A DNA stretch of 64,000 nucleotides. Source: Polydactylus sextarius (lineage: Eukaryota > Chordata > Actinopteri > Polynemidae). The notes beneath the pieces were generated by a model. The model made no database searches. It had not been told where the DNA came from and saw nothing but the letters and a program-made list of their open reading frames with translations. Where the stretch lies: the NCBI GenBank assembly GCA_016801845.1, contig CM028926.1, positions 8,592,501 to 8,656,500 on the forward strand, in the 5' to 3' direction. A program made the position numbers and the translations under genes. Positions 1 to 11,900 of the stretch are shown in pieces (position 1 is the stretch's first letter; each line of letters opens with the position of its first letter).

Positions 1-116
1 TGTTGTGAAATCACGGAGGTCTCGTATCTTCAGCTGAGCTACATTATCTTCTGTGTATTTTCTGTGGATCAGATGTTACAGTGCGGTTTGTTGTCTCAAA
101 GATCCTCACACCTCAG

Positions 117-1667
117 TCTCATGTCCAGTTCCAGGCGTCCAGCTGGAAGAGCCTGATCCTTAAGGTGTGTCGGGGCTCGTACCCTCCACTCCCCAACCAC
201 CTGCCCTACGAGCTGCAGCATTTGATCAAGCAGATGTTTAAGACGAACCCAAAAGACCGACCGTCCCTGCACACCATCCTCACCTCGCACCGGGTTTCTA
301 AACTCCTGCGTTCACATTTTCCCTCCCAGGTAAAAAAAATAAAAAATAAAACTCACTTCACCTCCTGCACAGCAATTTTCACTCAAACAAGTTGAACCTG
401 ATGTGATTTTATTGCTTCACATTCATCAGAGCAACACACTGTCAAGACTTTTAACCTCTTACACAACGTCCCCAGCTGTGGTCACCCGACGTGGAATCTG
501 ACCTTTGGCAAGCTGCTGTTAGTTCAGGTGGCCGCTGAACTTGTGTTATGTGTTTGCTTTAGTGAGCTGCTTTAAATCTCTTACAGGTGATAGAGACGGA
601 GGAACAGGGGAGGCGTACGGGTCAGTGGAACAGAGAAGAGGGGAAGAAGGTGGCTAATCTTCTGGGAGAGAAGAGTTTAATAAAAACGTCAACATTTGAA
701 GGTAGGAGTCTGCGTCAAAGTTCATAAAAAATAAAGGATATAGTGCTGTATATATACTGCAGGAATTAGAAAATCCAACAGAAAATGTCCAAAATAAACG
801 TGCACTACAGGCCTGGAGTCATTTGAGGGTCACAGTGAAAGCAGGGAGCCTCACGGTCGGAGGCAGTGGGCGGCTGCACCATCAGACACTGTGCTGCAGG
901 TGTTGGCCAACGCCAGCCTCCTCTCCTCTGACAGCATGGCACCAGCATCAGTATCATCATCAGCAGCAACATCAGCATCAGCATCACCAGAATGCCAGCT
1001 GCTCACAGGTCGTATTCTTATTTGCTGAAATATAAAATATATTTAAAAAAAAAAAAAAAAACTAGAATAGCGTCCCTGTTTTTTCAGGAGTGTCAGAGGA
1101 AGCAGAAGGAGGCAGACAGAGGAGACGATGGGAAAAAGATCCTCCTGAGAAGCTCCTGAGTGTGTTGGAAAAAGCCAAGCTGAGCCGAGCGTTCAGCACC
1201 TTCGTCATAAGCAGAGGAGGTCTGAACAAATGACGAAATCCATAAGAATCTTTACTGTAGAGCTTGGGAAATAAACTTACATTAGAGGATGTTTTCATCA
1301 TTTTAACACAATAGATCATTTACAGTAAAAGAACCGTCTGTGGTTTGTGTTTACAGGCGACGACTTGTTGACGGGGCCTCTCTCTGAGCCGCAGGGTGAC
1401 GCCACCGATGGTCCTGAGCCGGAGGTGGATGTGGACGAGGAGAGACTGGAGCCGCGCTCTGATGACGATGACACGTAAGTAACACTGGTTTATTAGTTTC
1501 ACCTTTGAAAAAGTTCAAAAACAGAATAACAGAAATAAGAGGCTTGTCTATGATTAGTTTATATTTAAAAGTTTTTGTACTGTGTCCTTTCTCTTTACAG
1601 AGACTTTGAGGAGGAATTTCCATGTGACTGGATAGATGAAGTTGAAAAACTGTTATCAGGACACTAA
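117..1667 (+). CDS. nek3: nek3, 3' part: NIMA-related Ser/Thr kinase (partial, 5' end outside window)
   Basis: Six coding exons join in frame: 117-329, 587-701, 811-1008, 1088-1219, 1357-1474 and 1601-1667 (TAA at 1665-1667). Together they give 843 nt, or 280 residues plus stop. All introns are GT-AG and the exon phases match. The first exon encodes the end of the kinase C-lobe: SWKSLILKVCRGSYPPLP, then YELQHLIKQMFKTNPKDRPS with the subdomain XI arginine. The tail is charged and Ser-rich and ends LEPRSDDDDTDFEEE, then DWIDEVEKLL. That acidic C-terminus closely matches my recollection of mammalian NEK3, which separates it from NEK1, NEK4, NEK5 and NEK11. Family knowledge: NEK3 is a cytoplasmic kinase linked to prolactin-receptor/VAV signalling and microtubule acetylation. 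The catalytic core (HRD, DFG) lies upstream of the window. The third exon has a Ser/Ala-rich low-complexity run (about 935-990) made of CAGCAT-like repeats. No truncation is seen. Confidence 0.9.
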
Positions 1668-2174
1668 AGGTTCATCTCTCAGTTCACACAATGACCAGAC
1701 TGACTTTACTAATGTTTACATTGGTTTTAAACACTAAGTTTCTGCAGGGAATGTCTAAGTTTACAAAACATCCAGTTAAGTTTATATTTCATGTGATTGT
1801 ATGGATTTGATCACACTAAACAAACACAATCTAAATATTTAAATATAAAGGTTTTTTAACGTAAAGATCCTTGAGATGTGTCTCATTTCATCTGAACATC
1901 TGTTGTGAACTGGTCATATTACCAGTAATTCAGTGGCATTCCCAGCAAACTGAAGCCGTCTGGAAGCTGCTGTTTAGTTTGTCAGGGGGGAAGCAGGAAA
2001 TATCAGACCCAGAGCATCGGGGTCTTCAAGGGGTCACTGTGTTTTGATCTGACACACACTTCTTGACGTCCTTTTCCTCTCAAAAGTAGACTAAACAAAT
2101 GCAGCCACCGGTAACATTAACATTAAGAGAGATGGCAAGGCTGCTTGTTTCCTACAGTAAATGGCGGTTATGTG

Positions 2175-2187
2175 CCACTAGGTGGAG
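2175..2187 (+). promoter_or_regulatory. possible CTCF-type motif downstream of nek3
   Basis: CCACTAGGTGGAG is close to the CTCF core (CCAC/G-C/T-AG-G/A-G/T-GGC-A/G). It lies about 500 bp past the nek3 stop. The call rests on motif resemblance only, and such motifs are frequent in repeats. Confidence 0.25.
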
Positions 2188-2397
2188 GTGGAAACACTGA
2201 TGTGATGTGTGAAGGAGCGAGAGGTGCCACATTCTGGTTCAGATAAGACAGATAAGACAGTTCACTGATAAATCTGTGGCTGCTTATATGAGAATGAGGT
2301 TGTTGGTTTCCTGAAGAATTTAAAGACCTTACAATAAGATAGAACAAGTAGAGCCTGTTACACTTTGTTCCTACAAATTAAGAACTTAATAGCGTGA

Positions 2398-2403
2398 AAT
2401 AAA
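2398..2403 (+). terminator. candidate nek3 polyadenylation signal
   Basis: This is an AATAAA hexamer about 730 nt downstream of the nek3 stop codon. It is the first perfect hexamer I noticed after the stop. An earlier AT-rich stretch near 1840-1852 offers only variant signals. Transcript data would be needed to tell which is used. Confidence 0.35.
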
Positions 2404-5400
2404 AGCTGACAATAGTTTAACTCGGTGTGACAGTGGCGAGGCCAAAAACCAAAACCTCGCCCGTGACAGTTTGGACACAACAGGATATAGATACAAAGCC
2501 TGAAGTCAACAAAACCATAATGATGCTGATTCACCAACAGTCACATAGTACAAGACGTTCCTCCAGAACAAGACACTTCTCGTTGGCTGACAGGAGGAGA
2601 CCTCCGCCGGCCAGATATCTGTCCCTGATGTGTTTTAGTGAGGAAGCTCGGGGCTGCAGCTCGCCTCTTATCTCCAGGCTACACTGAACCCACCCCCCTT
2701 ACAGGGTTCATACTCCAGCCAGTAAGAAATGATTTCTTACTGTATTTCCTCTTGTACCTCCATGTCCATGTTTAGGAAAGATACAGATGTGGTTGTGTTG
2801 TGTTGTCACATCACTGTGTGTAATAGACTTGACAGCGTTGATAGTGTTGTACGGTTTTTCTGAAGCAAGTTTAAATGTCATGGTTTTATAATTTAGAATC
2901 AAAAGCTTATTCAGACTCTGATGAGGAACATTGTTGTCAAAAAATACTGTAAGCCCAACCCTAATTCCTGCCGTGGGCAGGTTTTTAATTACCGTCTCAT
3001 ACTACAATGTGTCTGATCTAAATTTAATGCTGGCTTAACGCTGTTTTTATCCCTTAATGAATAATTATTATGCAGCAGCCGACAAACACAGCTGATGTGG
3101 ATGAGGAGGTGAAAAACACATGATCTAAATCATATAGTTTCACTATTGGAAGTGGTAGTACAATAATAACTGTGTCGCTCACTGGCACTAATATAGCAAA
3201 CCAGGAAATGATGCTAACGGAGTTATGACCTCTTTTGTTTTATAACAATTATTCAGGTTTTGGCTTCCTTTTGTGTGTGTTTTTTTTTTTTTTTTACAGT
3301 AAATGTATTTTTATTATAAACCAGCAGTTAAATCATCTTCTTTTTTATGTTTGCCATTACAGAAAAGAATAAATTTATCCTAGGGGAAGTAAAAATCACA
3401 CCATAAAGCTTCAGACTGTGGCCTCTCTGACACTTAACTCTAAAACATTATAAACTGCAGAAAGACTTAGATTTATTTCAGGGTTGTTGCTTTGAATTAA
3501 ACAGTGTCATTGTTCCTGAAACTGCTGGGTCAAAGGTGCAGGACAAGAAACAAGAAAAAGAAAACCCTGACTGAACAGTTTTATGCACTTTAGAAAATAT
3601 ATAGTGGCAAACAAGTCGATGAACAGGATATTCCTCTTGCAGGAAGGATGTGAAGTTGTGTCTGTTGTATCTCCATGGCTATAAATGTGAGAAGAACAAA
3701 ACTTCTCACAGAAGATGACGATGAACATCTTGTGTAAACAGACAGCTAGGGCCTCGGACCTGAACCTGAGAAGTGAGAGGTGATAACATCTTCTCAGCCT
3801 CACCACTGTGGGTTGTCATTGACAAAGCGTGAGCGAAACTGAAGATTTGCTCATTGGTGTTGGTTTTACCTTTTGTGGCAGCGATGCAGCACTCGCTTGA
3901 AAAATCTGTGGAACGAGCGTTTACTAATGTAGTGTTTCCTGTTTGTCGCTCTCTGTCTCTGTTCCTCTTTGACACTTTACTCATCTGAAGACACTTCACA
4001 TCCTCTGCCTTCTACTGCTCAGTCACGCAGATGTTGCATCGAGAGCAAATCTGCAGTGCTTCACTGATTTTCTTCCTGCTCGACCTTCTGACCTGATAAC
4101 AAACAATCGAGCAACTTCCTCTTTTATCAAATGATGCACAAAGGTTCTTTCATTTAGCGTCTGGAGGATGGTGGTCAAAGTTCAACCCCTTGGCTACCAT
4201 CATCATCCCCGGTGAAATATCAATGCTTGTGACAATCTCAGATGCTACTCTTCTCTATCTGAGTGTGTGTGTGTGTTTTGGCCTACTTTCTGAACAGCCC
4301 CAGTCTTCACACAGGAAGACCTGCTGCAGATGCAGGTTGACCCTGATCTCCGTCTGACCACTTTCACTTTTCAGACTCAGAACAAACTGTGGGAAACGTT
4401 TTACACTTTTCCCACTTGTGTGTGTGTGTGTGAGAGAGAGTGTGTTTGTGTGTAAACATTCAGCGTCATTAGTTTCTTTACTGTAACTGTGGTTTTTAAA
4501 GACATTTACAGCTGCTGTCGACCACACGGTGAAGACAATGAAACCTGCTGCCATGACTCAACCGGTGAAGAGAAGTGTTTCACAGGGAGCAGCTCTTCCT
4601 GTCACTAACAAAGCACTTAGCCTCTGCAAGTCTGGAGTCTCTCTTTGCGTCTATAAATATGGGAGCTGTCATTGTTATGATTATTTCGAGCCCTTTGCAG
4701 TGACCCTCCATTGTCTGCCGTCAGTGTTTTGTTGCTGCGTATCAGACAATAGAGATTGGTGTGGCCAAGCCACAGGTTTGTCGTGGAACACTACAATTCA
4801 TCAGTCGCTCCAACTGAAAAAAGGTCAGGAGAAGTTAAATTTGGTTCCCAGTATAATGTGTTACAGAGCAGTTCCTCAATGTGTCACCGGTTCCATTTTC
4901 AGTTTCAAACATCTGCCATTATTGGAGACTTGTTGTCTCATGATGGCCCAGTTCACCTAAACAGAACCAACTGAGCTCTACCGGCCTGTCACCTTTATTA
5001 TCCTTCCTTCGAGCCTTTATTAATAGATCAATAGTTTCAACTTTCCCCTCGTAGCTGCTCATTGAAATCAGCTGCTGAAGTGTTTTAGAAGTAACATGCA
5101 TCCTTTTGGTGATGCTGTGTCCTGATCTAAGTCTGTATTAAAATTTCTTTCTCTTTCACTTCTCTGTGAAGCATCTGTGTGTCCATAAAAAGTAACACGG
5201 TGAGCTGTGGTTTTAATACGTGTTTGACTTAATTTCACTGGAACTGCAACTTTTTTAGAAAGTGAAAGAATATCAGGTAAAGACTTATAAGAGTTTTATG
5301 ACATGTTTCATACAAAAGCTTGAACTGGTTGAGAGGAAAAGTTAAGTTTTATTAATTCATAAAAAATGAGTTTGACTCTCTTGACTGTCGTATGATGCAC

Positions 5401-8400
5401 TACAATTTTTTTTCTGTATCTCATTGATCTGCAACAAGTTTAAACAAGACAGAGTGATCAGTGATGACTTACTGGTTTACGTCACTCACATCATTTGGAA
5501 TTTCCCGGTAAATACATTTATCTTTGATGCGTACTTTAGTGCTGTCGTATGTGGTGGAAATAAAAACTTTGTTCTTTGAAGTGAAGCAGTAGAATTGATA
5601 TGTGATAATTAAACACCGCGTTTAATGTTTATCATCCTCAAGCAGCTTTGTATTTCGTCTGAACTGAGATGATCTTGCTCTTATCTGTCAGCTACACTCT
5701 GCTAATTGCATGATTTGTTTTAGGCGGATGCAGATAACCTCTGCTGTATCTGAGAGCTGAGTCATTCCCACCCTGAGGTGAGCGATTTAATAAATTAGGT
5801 GTTGCTCTTCAGAATCCTGACCTTCAAGAATATGGAGGAATTTCAGTTTCAGAGTGGTGTGGGGGTGAATCCCACTTTAAAAAAAAACGAAACAGGAATT
5901 TACAGAATAAACACACGGAGACGGTTAAATGTTACTAAGAGCTGTGGTTTGGTGTCAAGGAGGTGAATACATAACCTCAATGTGGAACGGAACAGTGGTT
6001 TTCTGCAGAGAAAAAGACTTTGGATTCTGCAGAATTTAGCAAAAGTAGAAGAAGAGAAGTGTTTTGTGGTCTGTGGAAATTCCTCATCAGGAACACGCTG
6101 ACCTAAAGTCTGACCTGTAAGCGTCAGCTTTTACATGTGCTTGTGCAGTGGAGTGAAACTAGGGGGTATTTGTTTACGAGTCTGTGCTGCAGTATTAACG
6201 GGGCCCCGGGTTATCACTAATCCTGCCATGTGGTCGGTGGAGCCGCTGCGTAAAAACATGGTGGATTTTTGACATTGTTATATTTCACAATTGATAAAAT
6301 ATAACAATGTGAAACTCGGTTCCTTTTTTCCTGAAAAATGACTCAATAAAGTTGCATCAGCGTATTGGAAGTTTAATGACATTTTACAATGGTAAAGCAA
6401 CATTTTTTCTCAGTTTTATTTTCTGATGAGGATTTTGACAGGAAGTGCAGGACATGTGGCTTCTCTGAGCTTTGACACCACGACCTTTCTTTACTCCCAT
6501 GAGACAGTCAGTCACACCAGTGGGTTGTCCCCTCTGGTTAGAGGCTGTAGCTACAGCAGAGGATTAATGTGTCTAAACTTTGTGTCGGACATTGTACAAA
6601 CCCACTGGAGTCTCCAAAGGAACAGCTCTTGATGCCAAATCAAGTAGAACACAACTAAATCAAAGTGTGTGTTTTTTTATCTTTCTTCATTAGTCTGTAA
6701 TATTATATTCAGCCAGGGTCAAACTAAACGTAGAAGTTTGATTTAATGTCATAGATCGTATATGTTTGTACAGTGGATTGAAGCTGTTTCTGTTACAGTG
6801 AATGTGGCTGTTTACAAAAAATAAACATGTCAACCTGAAGACGTAAGCGCAACAGTATGTGTCAGTGTGTATCAGCACATGAGTGTGGAATTATGGGAAT
6901 TCACAGCAGGATACACACAGCAGATCCTGTCTGAACTGTTAACCCGTCTTCCCACAAATCCAACTTCGTGCAGAGACTTGTGACTTCCTGATTAACTGAG
7001 GACACAATTCCCAGAAAATTGAAAGTCTTTCATCCATTTGTTTCAATGACTTTCTTTTTATTCATACCCTCCAAAAACACACGCACACACACAGGTTGGA
7101 TGTTTAGGCTAAAAAAAAATTTTAATTGATAAAAATCAGTGCAAAGCAAACTCTTTTTTTTAAAATTTTGAGTAAACCTGTCATGAATCACTCTGCCATC
7201 GTTACGCAATTTCCATAGGAAGTTTTTAGCTAATAAACTAATATGACACATGCTCTAGCAACAAGCGTGCAGTAGAAACTCGCTCAATGTTGTTGCCTCA
7301 GGGTAAAGACTCATGTGGGTAATGATGAAGAGTAGAACAATGAGCGGCACTGTGCTCAAATTCTTTGGAATATGGAGCTGAAATGTCCTAATTTCACATC
7401 ACATCTACATTGTTTAAACATATGAGACAGCCGTGACCTTCCCTGGTTCTTCTCAGAAGTTCTTTGCACACTTTACACGCTTATCCTTACATGTTTTTTG
7501 TAAACATCTCTCCCCTCCAGTAAAGGGAGTGAATCATCAACGTGATGCTTATGCTTTCTGTTTCATTCCACAGATATTATGCAACCGAGGGCTGATCTGG
7601 TCAAATCCACCCTCCTGAGGGCCTGATAAGGCCTGTTTATGGTCTGAGGCGACAGTGAGTTGAGGATTACATGTGACTGTCGGTGAAGTTATTTAGTTTA
7701 CCTCCCTCCTCGCAGACACTGAGCTCATTTCGCTGCTGGTTATTAGTTCAGTGCTGCCTCTGATTTTTTTGTGTGAGTGAGGCTGTTGTGCCAGAACAAG
7801 TAAGATCCTTCTTTTTTTTTTTTGTCAAAAACCACATCCGGACAAATGATTACTTAACACAATGTTCTGTCTGCTGCATTGTGTGCTTTTTTATTGCCTT
7901 CTCCCTCTCAGTCAGGAATGTAGTCTTGCAAACACCCTGAAGGGTTGCAAACTTTTTTATAGAACAACAACAGCAACAACAAAAATAAATACCTGTTTAC
8001 CACAAAACCAAAGTGGGACTGTAAATGCCACTGATGAGAAATGTGATTGTGGTTTAATTGTGGGAAAGTGGTGCATCTAATATATAAATGTACCCATGTC
8101 ACATTAGTGTAATAGCAGCTATTTCCTCCTAAATTTATCTTGTGAGCCATGCAGGGAAAATGGTTAGTTGATTATCCCCTGCAGGGACCCCCTCCCCCCG
8201 ACAGATGCATGTAGAAGGACAGGCGCTTCCCTTGTCATGTGATCCAGGGTTGTGGAGTTGGTCTGAGGATGAGGACCTTGCCCCCACTCCAAACCCCCCG
8301 CCTCCCCCAGTCTCACCCCTCTACTTCACCCAACTTCCTTTGCACATACTGAGGTCCCTGTCAATGGCCCCGACAGAAATTACTCCTGACACAAGTTCTC

Positions 8401-10291
8401 AACACACCAGAGGCTCTGCAGCCACTCAGGAGCAACAGAACTTCAAAGCAGCCATTAAGAGGTTCATTGGGGAAAACATGAAAACATGATGCATTTACCA
8501 CAGGGGAACAAGAACCTAAAGCTAGTTAAAAGTTATGAGTTAAAAGCTCCATCCAGGCTTGTTTTTGTCTCCACTAAAACTGACAGACGCCTTTAAAGAC
8601 AAAACATTAGTGTTATGTTCTGTAACCTTCGAGGTCTATTCAAGGATATTTTCTATCCCTAAAGGGCCGATCTGAGAAAATAATGGAGATAAAAGTATTT
8701 GGATTTGGATTATTTTGAGATTTTTCACCTTACAACCAGAACACTTTGATGAATTTGAAATTACCAGAGCAACACAGGAGAGAATGTATGTGATGACAAG
8801 CAGCGCTGCGCCTGTGTTTTCTCAACCTGCAAGTCTGACGGGAAGGAGAGGTCACGCTGATTAGATATGTGCGTTGTACTCAGAGGAGTCTGCAGGGCTC
8901 ACGTGACATAGGTCTGACCTGCTGATACAGTGTACTTATACCACCATCACACTGGAGTGTACACACATGTAGCTTCAGGTTCTAAGCAACATAAGAGGAA
9001 AACAAGCAGGAAACTAAATCAGTTGCATCATCAGTAGTTGTAATATGCTGAAAGTAGTGTTGGCTCATTTTCCCAAGTAATGTAGAAATACTCATTCTTT
9101 TTAGCTGAAGTTTTGGGATCATCTGTAAATGTGTTTTAGTTTTTTATTTCTCTGACTCACCTTTGGTCCAGATAATAAAAGCAGAGCACTTGGCAAACTG
9201 ATAACGTTTGTAAGAACCAAATACAACTACACAGTGTGACTCATTCACACTGTTTAGTCATGGTTAACATGTGGTAGCGTCTCATCCATCCTGCTTTGCA
9301 ATACTCTGTGAGTTTGTGGTGACTTGTGAAAATGTCAAGATGGCCGGCACCTGCGCACATGATGTGAAACTGCCACAGTCTCGGGATTGTTCTTGTTTGT
9401 TATCAAAACAGCCTGCGATGCTTCGCCTCGTCCTTGACTCGCTCACATGGCCTCATAACCGGAGTTAAGGGTGGGACGGGAATAAAAGTACCGCTGACTG
9501 ACTTTCAGGTTATGTCAATAAAGTCAGATCACCATATGCTTTCTGTTATTCACTCTCACGCTGCGCTGACTCCTCACTGATGCCATATCACTTGTAAATT
9601 TGTTCACAGCAGGATAAAAATATTCACACATCTGTGTTTCCAGTAAGCTGTGAACAGAATTTTTTACTTTGATGTTCCTTTTTTTATACACACAAGGGTG
9701 TTAGAAATCTCTTTTTTTTAATACTGCAGCATGACTGTTGGAATGCTAATGGTAATAACTTTGTTGATCAAAGGCATGTGCTGATTTATTTTGAAGCTGT
9801 GCAGACCGTACTGTTCTGATGCATAAAGAGCAGCCTTGTCAGTTATGATATTAAAAACATCGTGACCTTGTAAGCGAGAAAAAAAAACTTAACAGGATGA
9901 TGAAATAGTATTCTTTCGTAGGTTAAGTTAGGCTTGAAGTTAAAGCAAATGACTGTGGTAGACAGTCAAATGAACACTGTTCTTGCTACACATTTAGAGG
10001 CATATGTTTTTACGGTTTGGCTGAAAAAAAAAAAAACCATGTGATTTTGTCTCTTCCATTAATAACTACTTCTTCTTCTCCATCACTAGTTGCCACACAG
10101 GAAACGCACTTCTATATGGGAGTCGTGCCAATACGTTCAGACCTTCTACTTCCACTTTTCCGTCTTATTTGCAAACGAGTTAGACACAGGAATTATTTTT
10201 ACTGTTTCTCCCCGAAACCAAAGAGCATGCTCTTAATTTTAAAAACAATCAAACAAAAAAAGATTTAATTTGTTTTAGACAGTACGTGACT

Positions 10292-10297
10292 TTTATT
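10292..10297 (-). terminator. candidate lpar6 polyadenylation signal
   Basis: The plus strand reads TTTATT, which is AATAAA on the minus strand, about 535 nt downstream of the lpar6 stop. The A-rich tract at 10441-10460 lies inside the inferred 3' UTR. Confidence 0.35.
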
Positions 10298-10832
10298 CAT
10301 CACTGTGGCATGAGTGCAGTATCAGAAAGATTCATGTCAGTGCATTTAATGGCAATTAACACATACAGTATACGATGAAATGCCACAAGAACAACAAAGG
10401 CACTTCTGTGACCTATTTGATATTCACAATTTAAAAAAATAAAAAAAAAAAAAAAAAAAAGCCCTGTACATTTTATAGTTTGATATATATATTTTTTTGT
10501 TGTTGTTAATTTAAAGATACTGTTCTACAGTTAGCACAACAGCTTATAATAGAAATATACAGTTTTACCGGCGTTCAGTATCTGTATAACTGTCCTGTTG
10601 TTCAGTGATCACATTCCCTTCCAGGTCACTGGCAGAATAATTGCGCCTAACACCGTTTCCAAGCCAGAGAACTTAATAAGTACTAATAAATAAAGAAAAT
10701 AAATCCACAGATGTGAACAACGGATCACGTAGCAGTAATACTGCAGAGCAGAGTCCAAACATTTGCCCTGAGATGAAAATTAAGATCAGATACTATTTGG
10801 CAGGTGCTTCATGAAACCCTCCAACTGCAACG

Positions 10833-11879
10833 TCAGACTGACGACTCATTGTGGAAGACTTTAGCTTTGAGACTCCTCAGGCTGCACTGTAAGTTTGAGC
10901 TGGATTCTGACTGCAGGGCCTCGGAGAACTTGACATCATACCCACGGTTGGCCTGAGACTTCCTCCTGATGGAGTTCTGAATGGTCTCTGATGTGAAGTA
11001 GTATACAATTGGATCAAAGCAGCAGTTGGACACAGCAATACAGAGGGCTATGGGGTAAATGTTACGGATCACAGACTGTGCAAAGCAGCCTTTCAGAGCA
11101 CCAGTACGCATCAGGGCATAGAAAACCAAGTTTACATTGTAGGGGATGAAACAAAAGCAAAAGATAGAGAGATGAACAGTTATCATTCGCAGAATCTTTT
11201 TCTTGTTCAGCTTCGCGTCTTGATTGATTGTTTGGGGGCGACGCAGTTTGTGTAACACCATTATGGAACAAAACACATTGAGGAGCAGCGGGATAAAGAA
11301 CCCCACTGTTTCTACAAATATCACCACCTTGGACAAATGAGATTTCCACTGTGTGGAGGAAAAGTTTTCAAAGCAGTAAGTAGTATTTGAGTCATCTGTA
11401 TTGTTTTTGTTGGTGGTGTCTAACAAAAACCCAGTGGGAAGACTTGCTGACAACACCAGAACCCATACAGCAGCACACACTATCTTGGCATTACGTTTAG
11501 TCCTGAGCGTCCTTGAGCGTAAAGGGTACACGATGGCTAAAAAGCGATCCACGCTAATGCACGTGAGGAAGAAAATACTGCCGTACATGTTGGTATAGAA
11601 CAATGAGACAGAGATCTTGCACCACCCATTTCCAAACGGCCAGTTCTTGTTGACGAAGTAGAAAGTCCTCAGAGGCAGCGTGAAGACAAACAGCAGGTCA
11701 GACACCACCAAGTTCATCATGTAAGTCGTGGTCTCATTCCTCAGCTTCAGAGAGCAAGTGAAGATGTAAATGGCCACGACATTGGTGATCAGTCCCACTA
11801 CAAACACTATGCTAAACACAGTGCTGTACAAAGGGTATTTGAACTCATCAGTCCTGTTGCATTCAGTAGTGTTGATCAT
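10833..11879 (-). CDS. lpar6: lysophosphatidic acid receptor 6-like GPCR, single coding exon
   Basis: An intact 348-residue class A GPCR. The N-terminus has glycosylation sequons at N3 (NTT) and N8 (NRT). TM1 is near residues 20-45. TM2 contains NLVVSDLLFVFTLPLR. ICL1 reads LRNETTTYMMN. TM3 carries the disulfide Cys in GNGWCKIS and ends DRFLAIVYP, that is DRF instead of DRY. The ECL2 Cys is in TTYCFENF. TM6 contains FCFCFIPYN, and TM7 ends NCCFDPIVYYF, a DPxxY variant. The tail is Ser-rich and ends HNESSV. DRFLAIVYP, RTKRNAKIVC, FCFCF-PYN and NCCFDPIVYYFTS match human LPAR6 (P2RY5) almost word for word. Its length is also close to human (344). Family knowledge: a plasma-membrane receptor for LPA, coupled to G12/13 and Rho, involved in epithelial, hair and vascular biology. 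Teleosts may carry a and b copies, and I cannot tell which this is. The next minus-strand neighbour, rcbtb2, is about 6.9 kb upstream. Confidence 0.93.
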   Translation of the reverse strand: MINTTECNRTDEFKYPLYSTVFSIVFVVGLITNVVAIYIFTCSLKLRNETTTYMMNLVVSDLLFVFTLPLRTFYFVNKNWPFGNGWCKISVSLFYTNMYGSIFFLTCISVDRFLAIVYPLRSRTLRTKRNAKIVCAAVWVLVLSASLPTGFLLDTTNKNNTDDSNTTYCFENFSSTQWKSHLSKVVIFVETVGFFIPLLLNVFCSIMVLHKLRRPQTINQDAKLNKKKILRMITVHLSIFCFCFIPYNVNLVFYALMRTGALKGCFAQSVIRNIYPIALCIAVSNCCFDPIVYYFTSETIQNSIRRKSQANRGYDVKFSEALQSESSSNLQCSLRSLKAKVFHNESSV

Positions 11880-11900
11880 TCTGAGTGACAGAGTGGAGGG
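11880..11900 (-). promoter_or_regulatory. splice acceptor just upstream of the lpar6 start codon
   Basis: Read on the minus strand, a pyrimidine-rich stretch ends in CACTCAG immediately before A-ATG. The coding exon therefore probably starts one base before the start codon. At least one non-coding 5' exon must then lie further upstream, at higher coordinates. GTGAG/GTAAG-like donors occur on the minus strand around 12560-12600, but I cannot choose among them. Confidence 0.55.

Larger units (their letters stand above)
1668..10832. other. nek3-lpar6 intergenic region, no recognisable gene
   Basis: About 9.2 kb holding the nek3 3' UTR at the left and the lpar6 3' UTR at the right. I found no open frame with family resemblance and no chain of splice-compatible exons. 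It contains short T or A tracts (near 3281, 7810 and 10441), a TG-rich patch (4262-4450), and a CTCF-like motif at 2175-2187. The longer open frames (for example 4529-4960 and 8205-8489) show no domain, no flanking splice sites that make sense, and low-complexity stretches, so I treat them as chance. Confidence 0.6.

Noticed and set aside
4529..4960. 143-codon plus-strand open frame
   Set aside because: Cys-rich but with no recognisable domain, no supportive splice sites and no coding-like periodicity that I could see. It overlaps other chance frames.
8205..8489. 94-codon plus-strand open frame with Pro-rich stretch
   Set aside because: Low-complexity CCCC-rich composition drives the open frame. 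No homology or flanking exon recognised.
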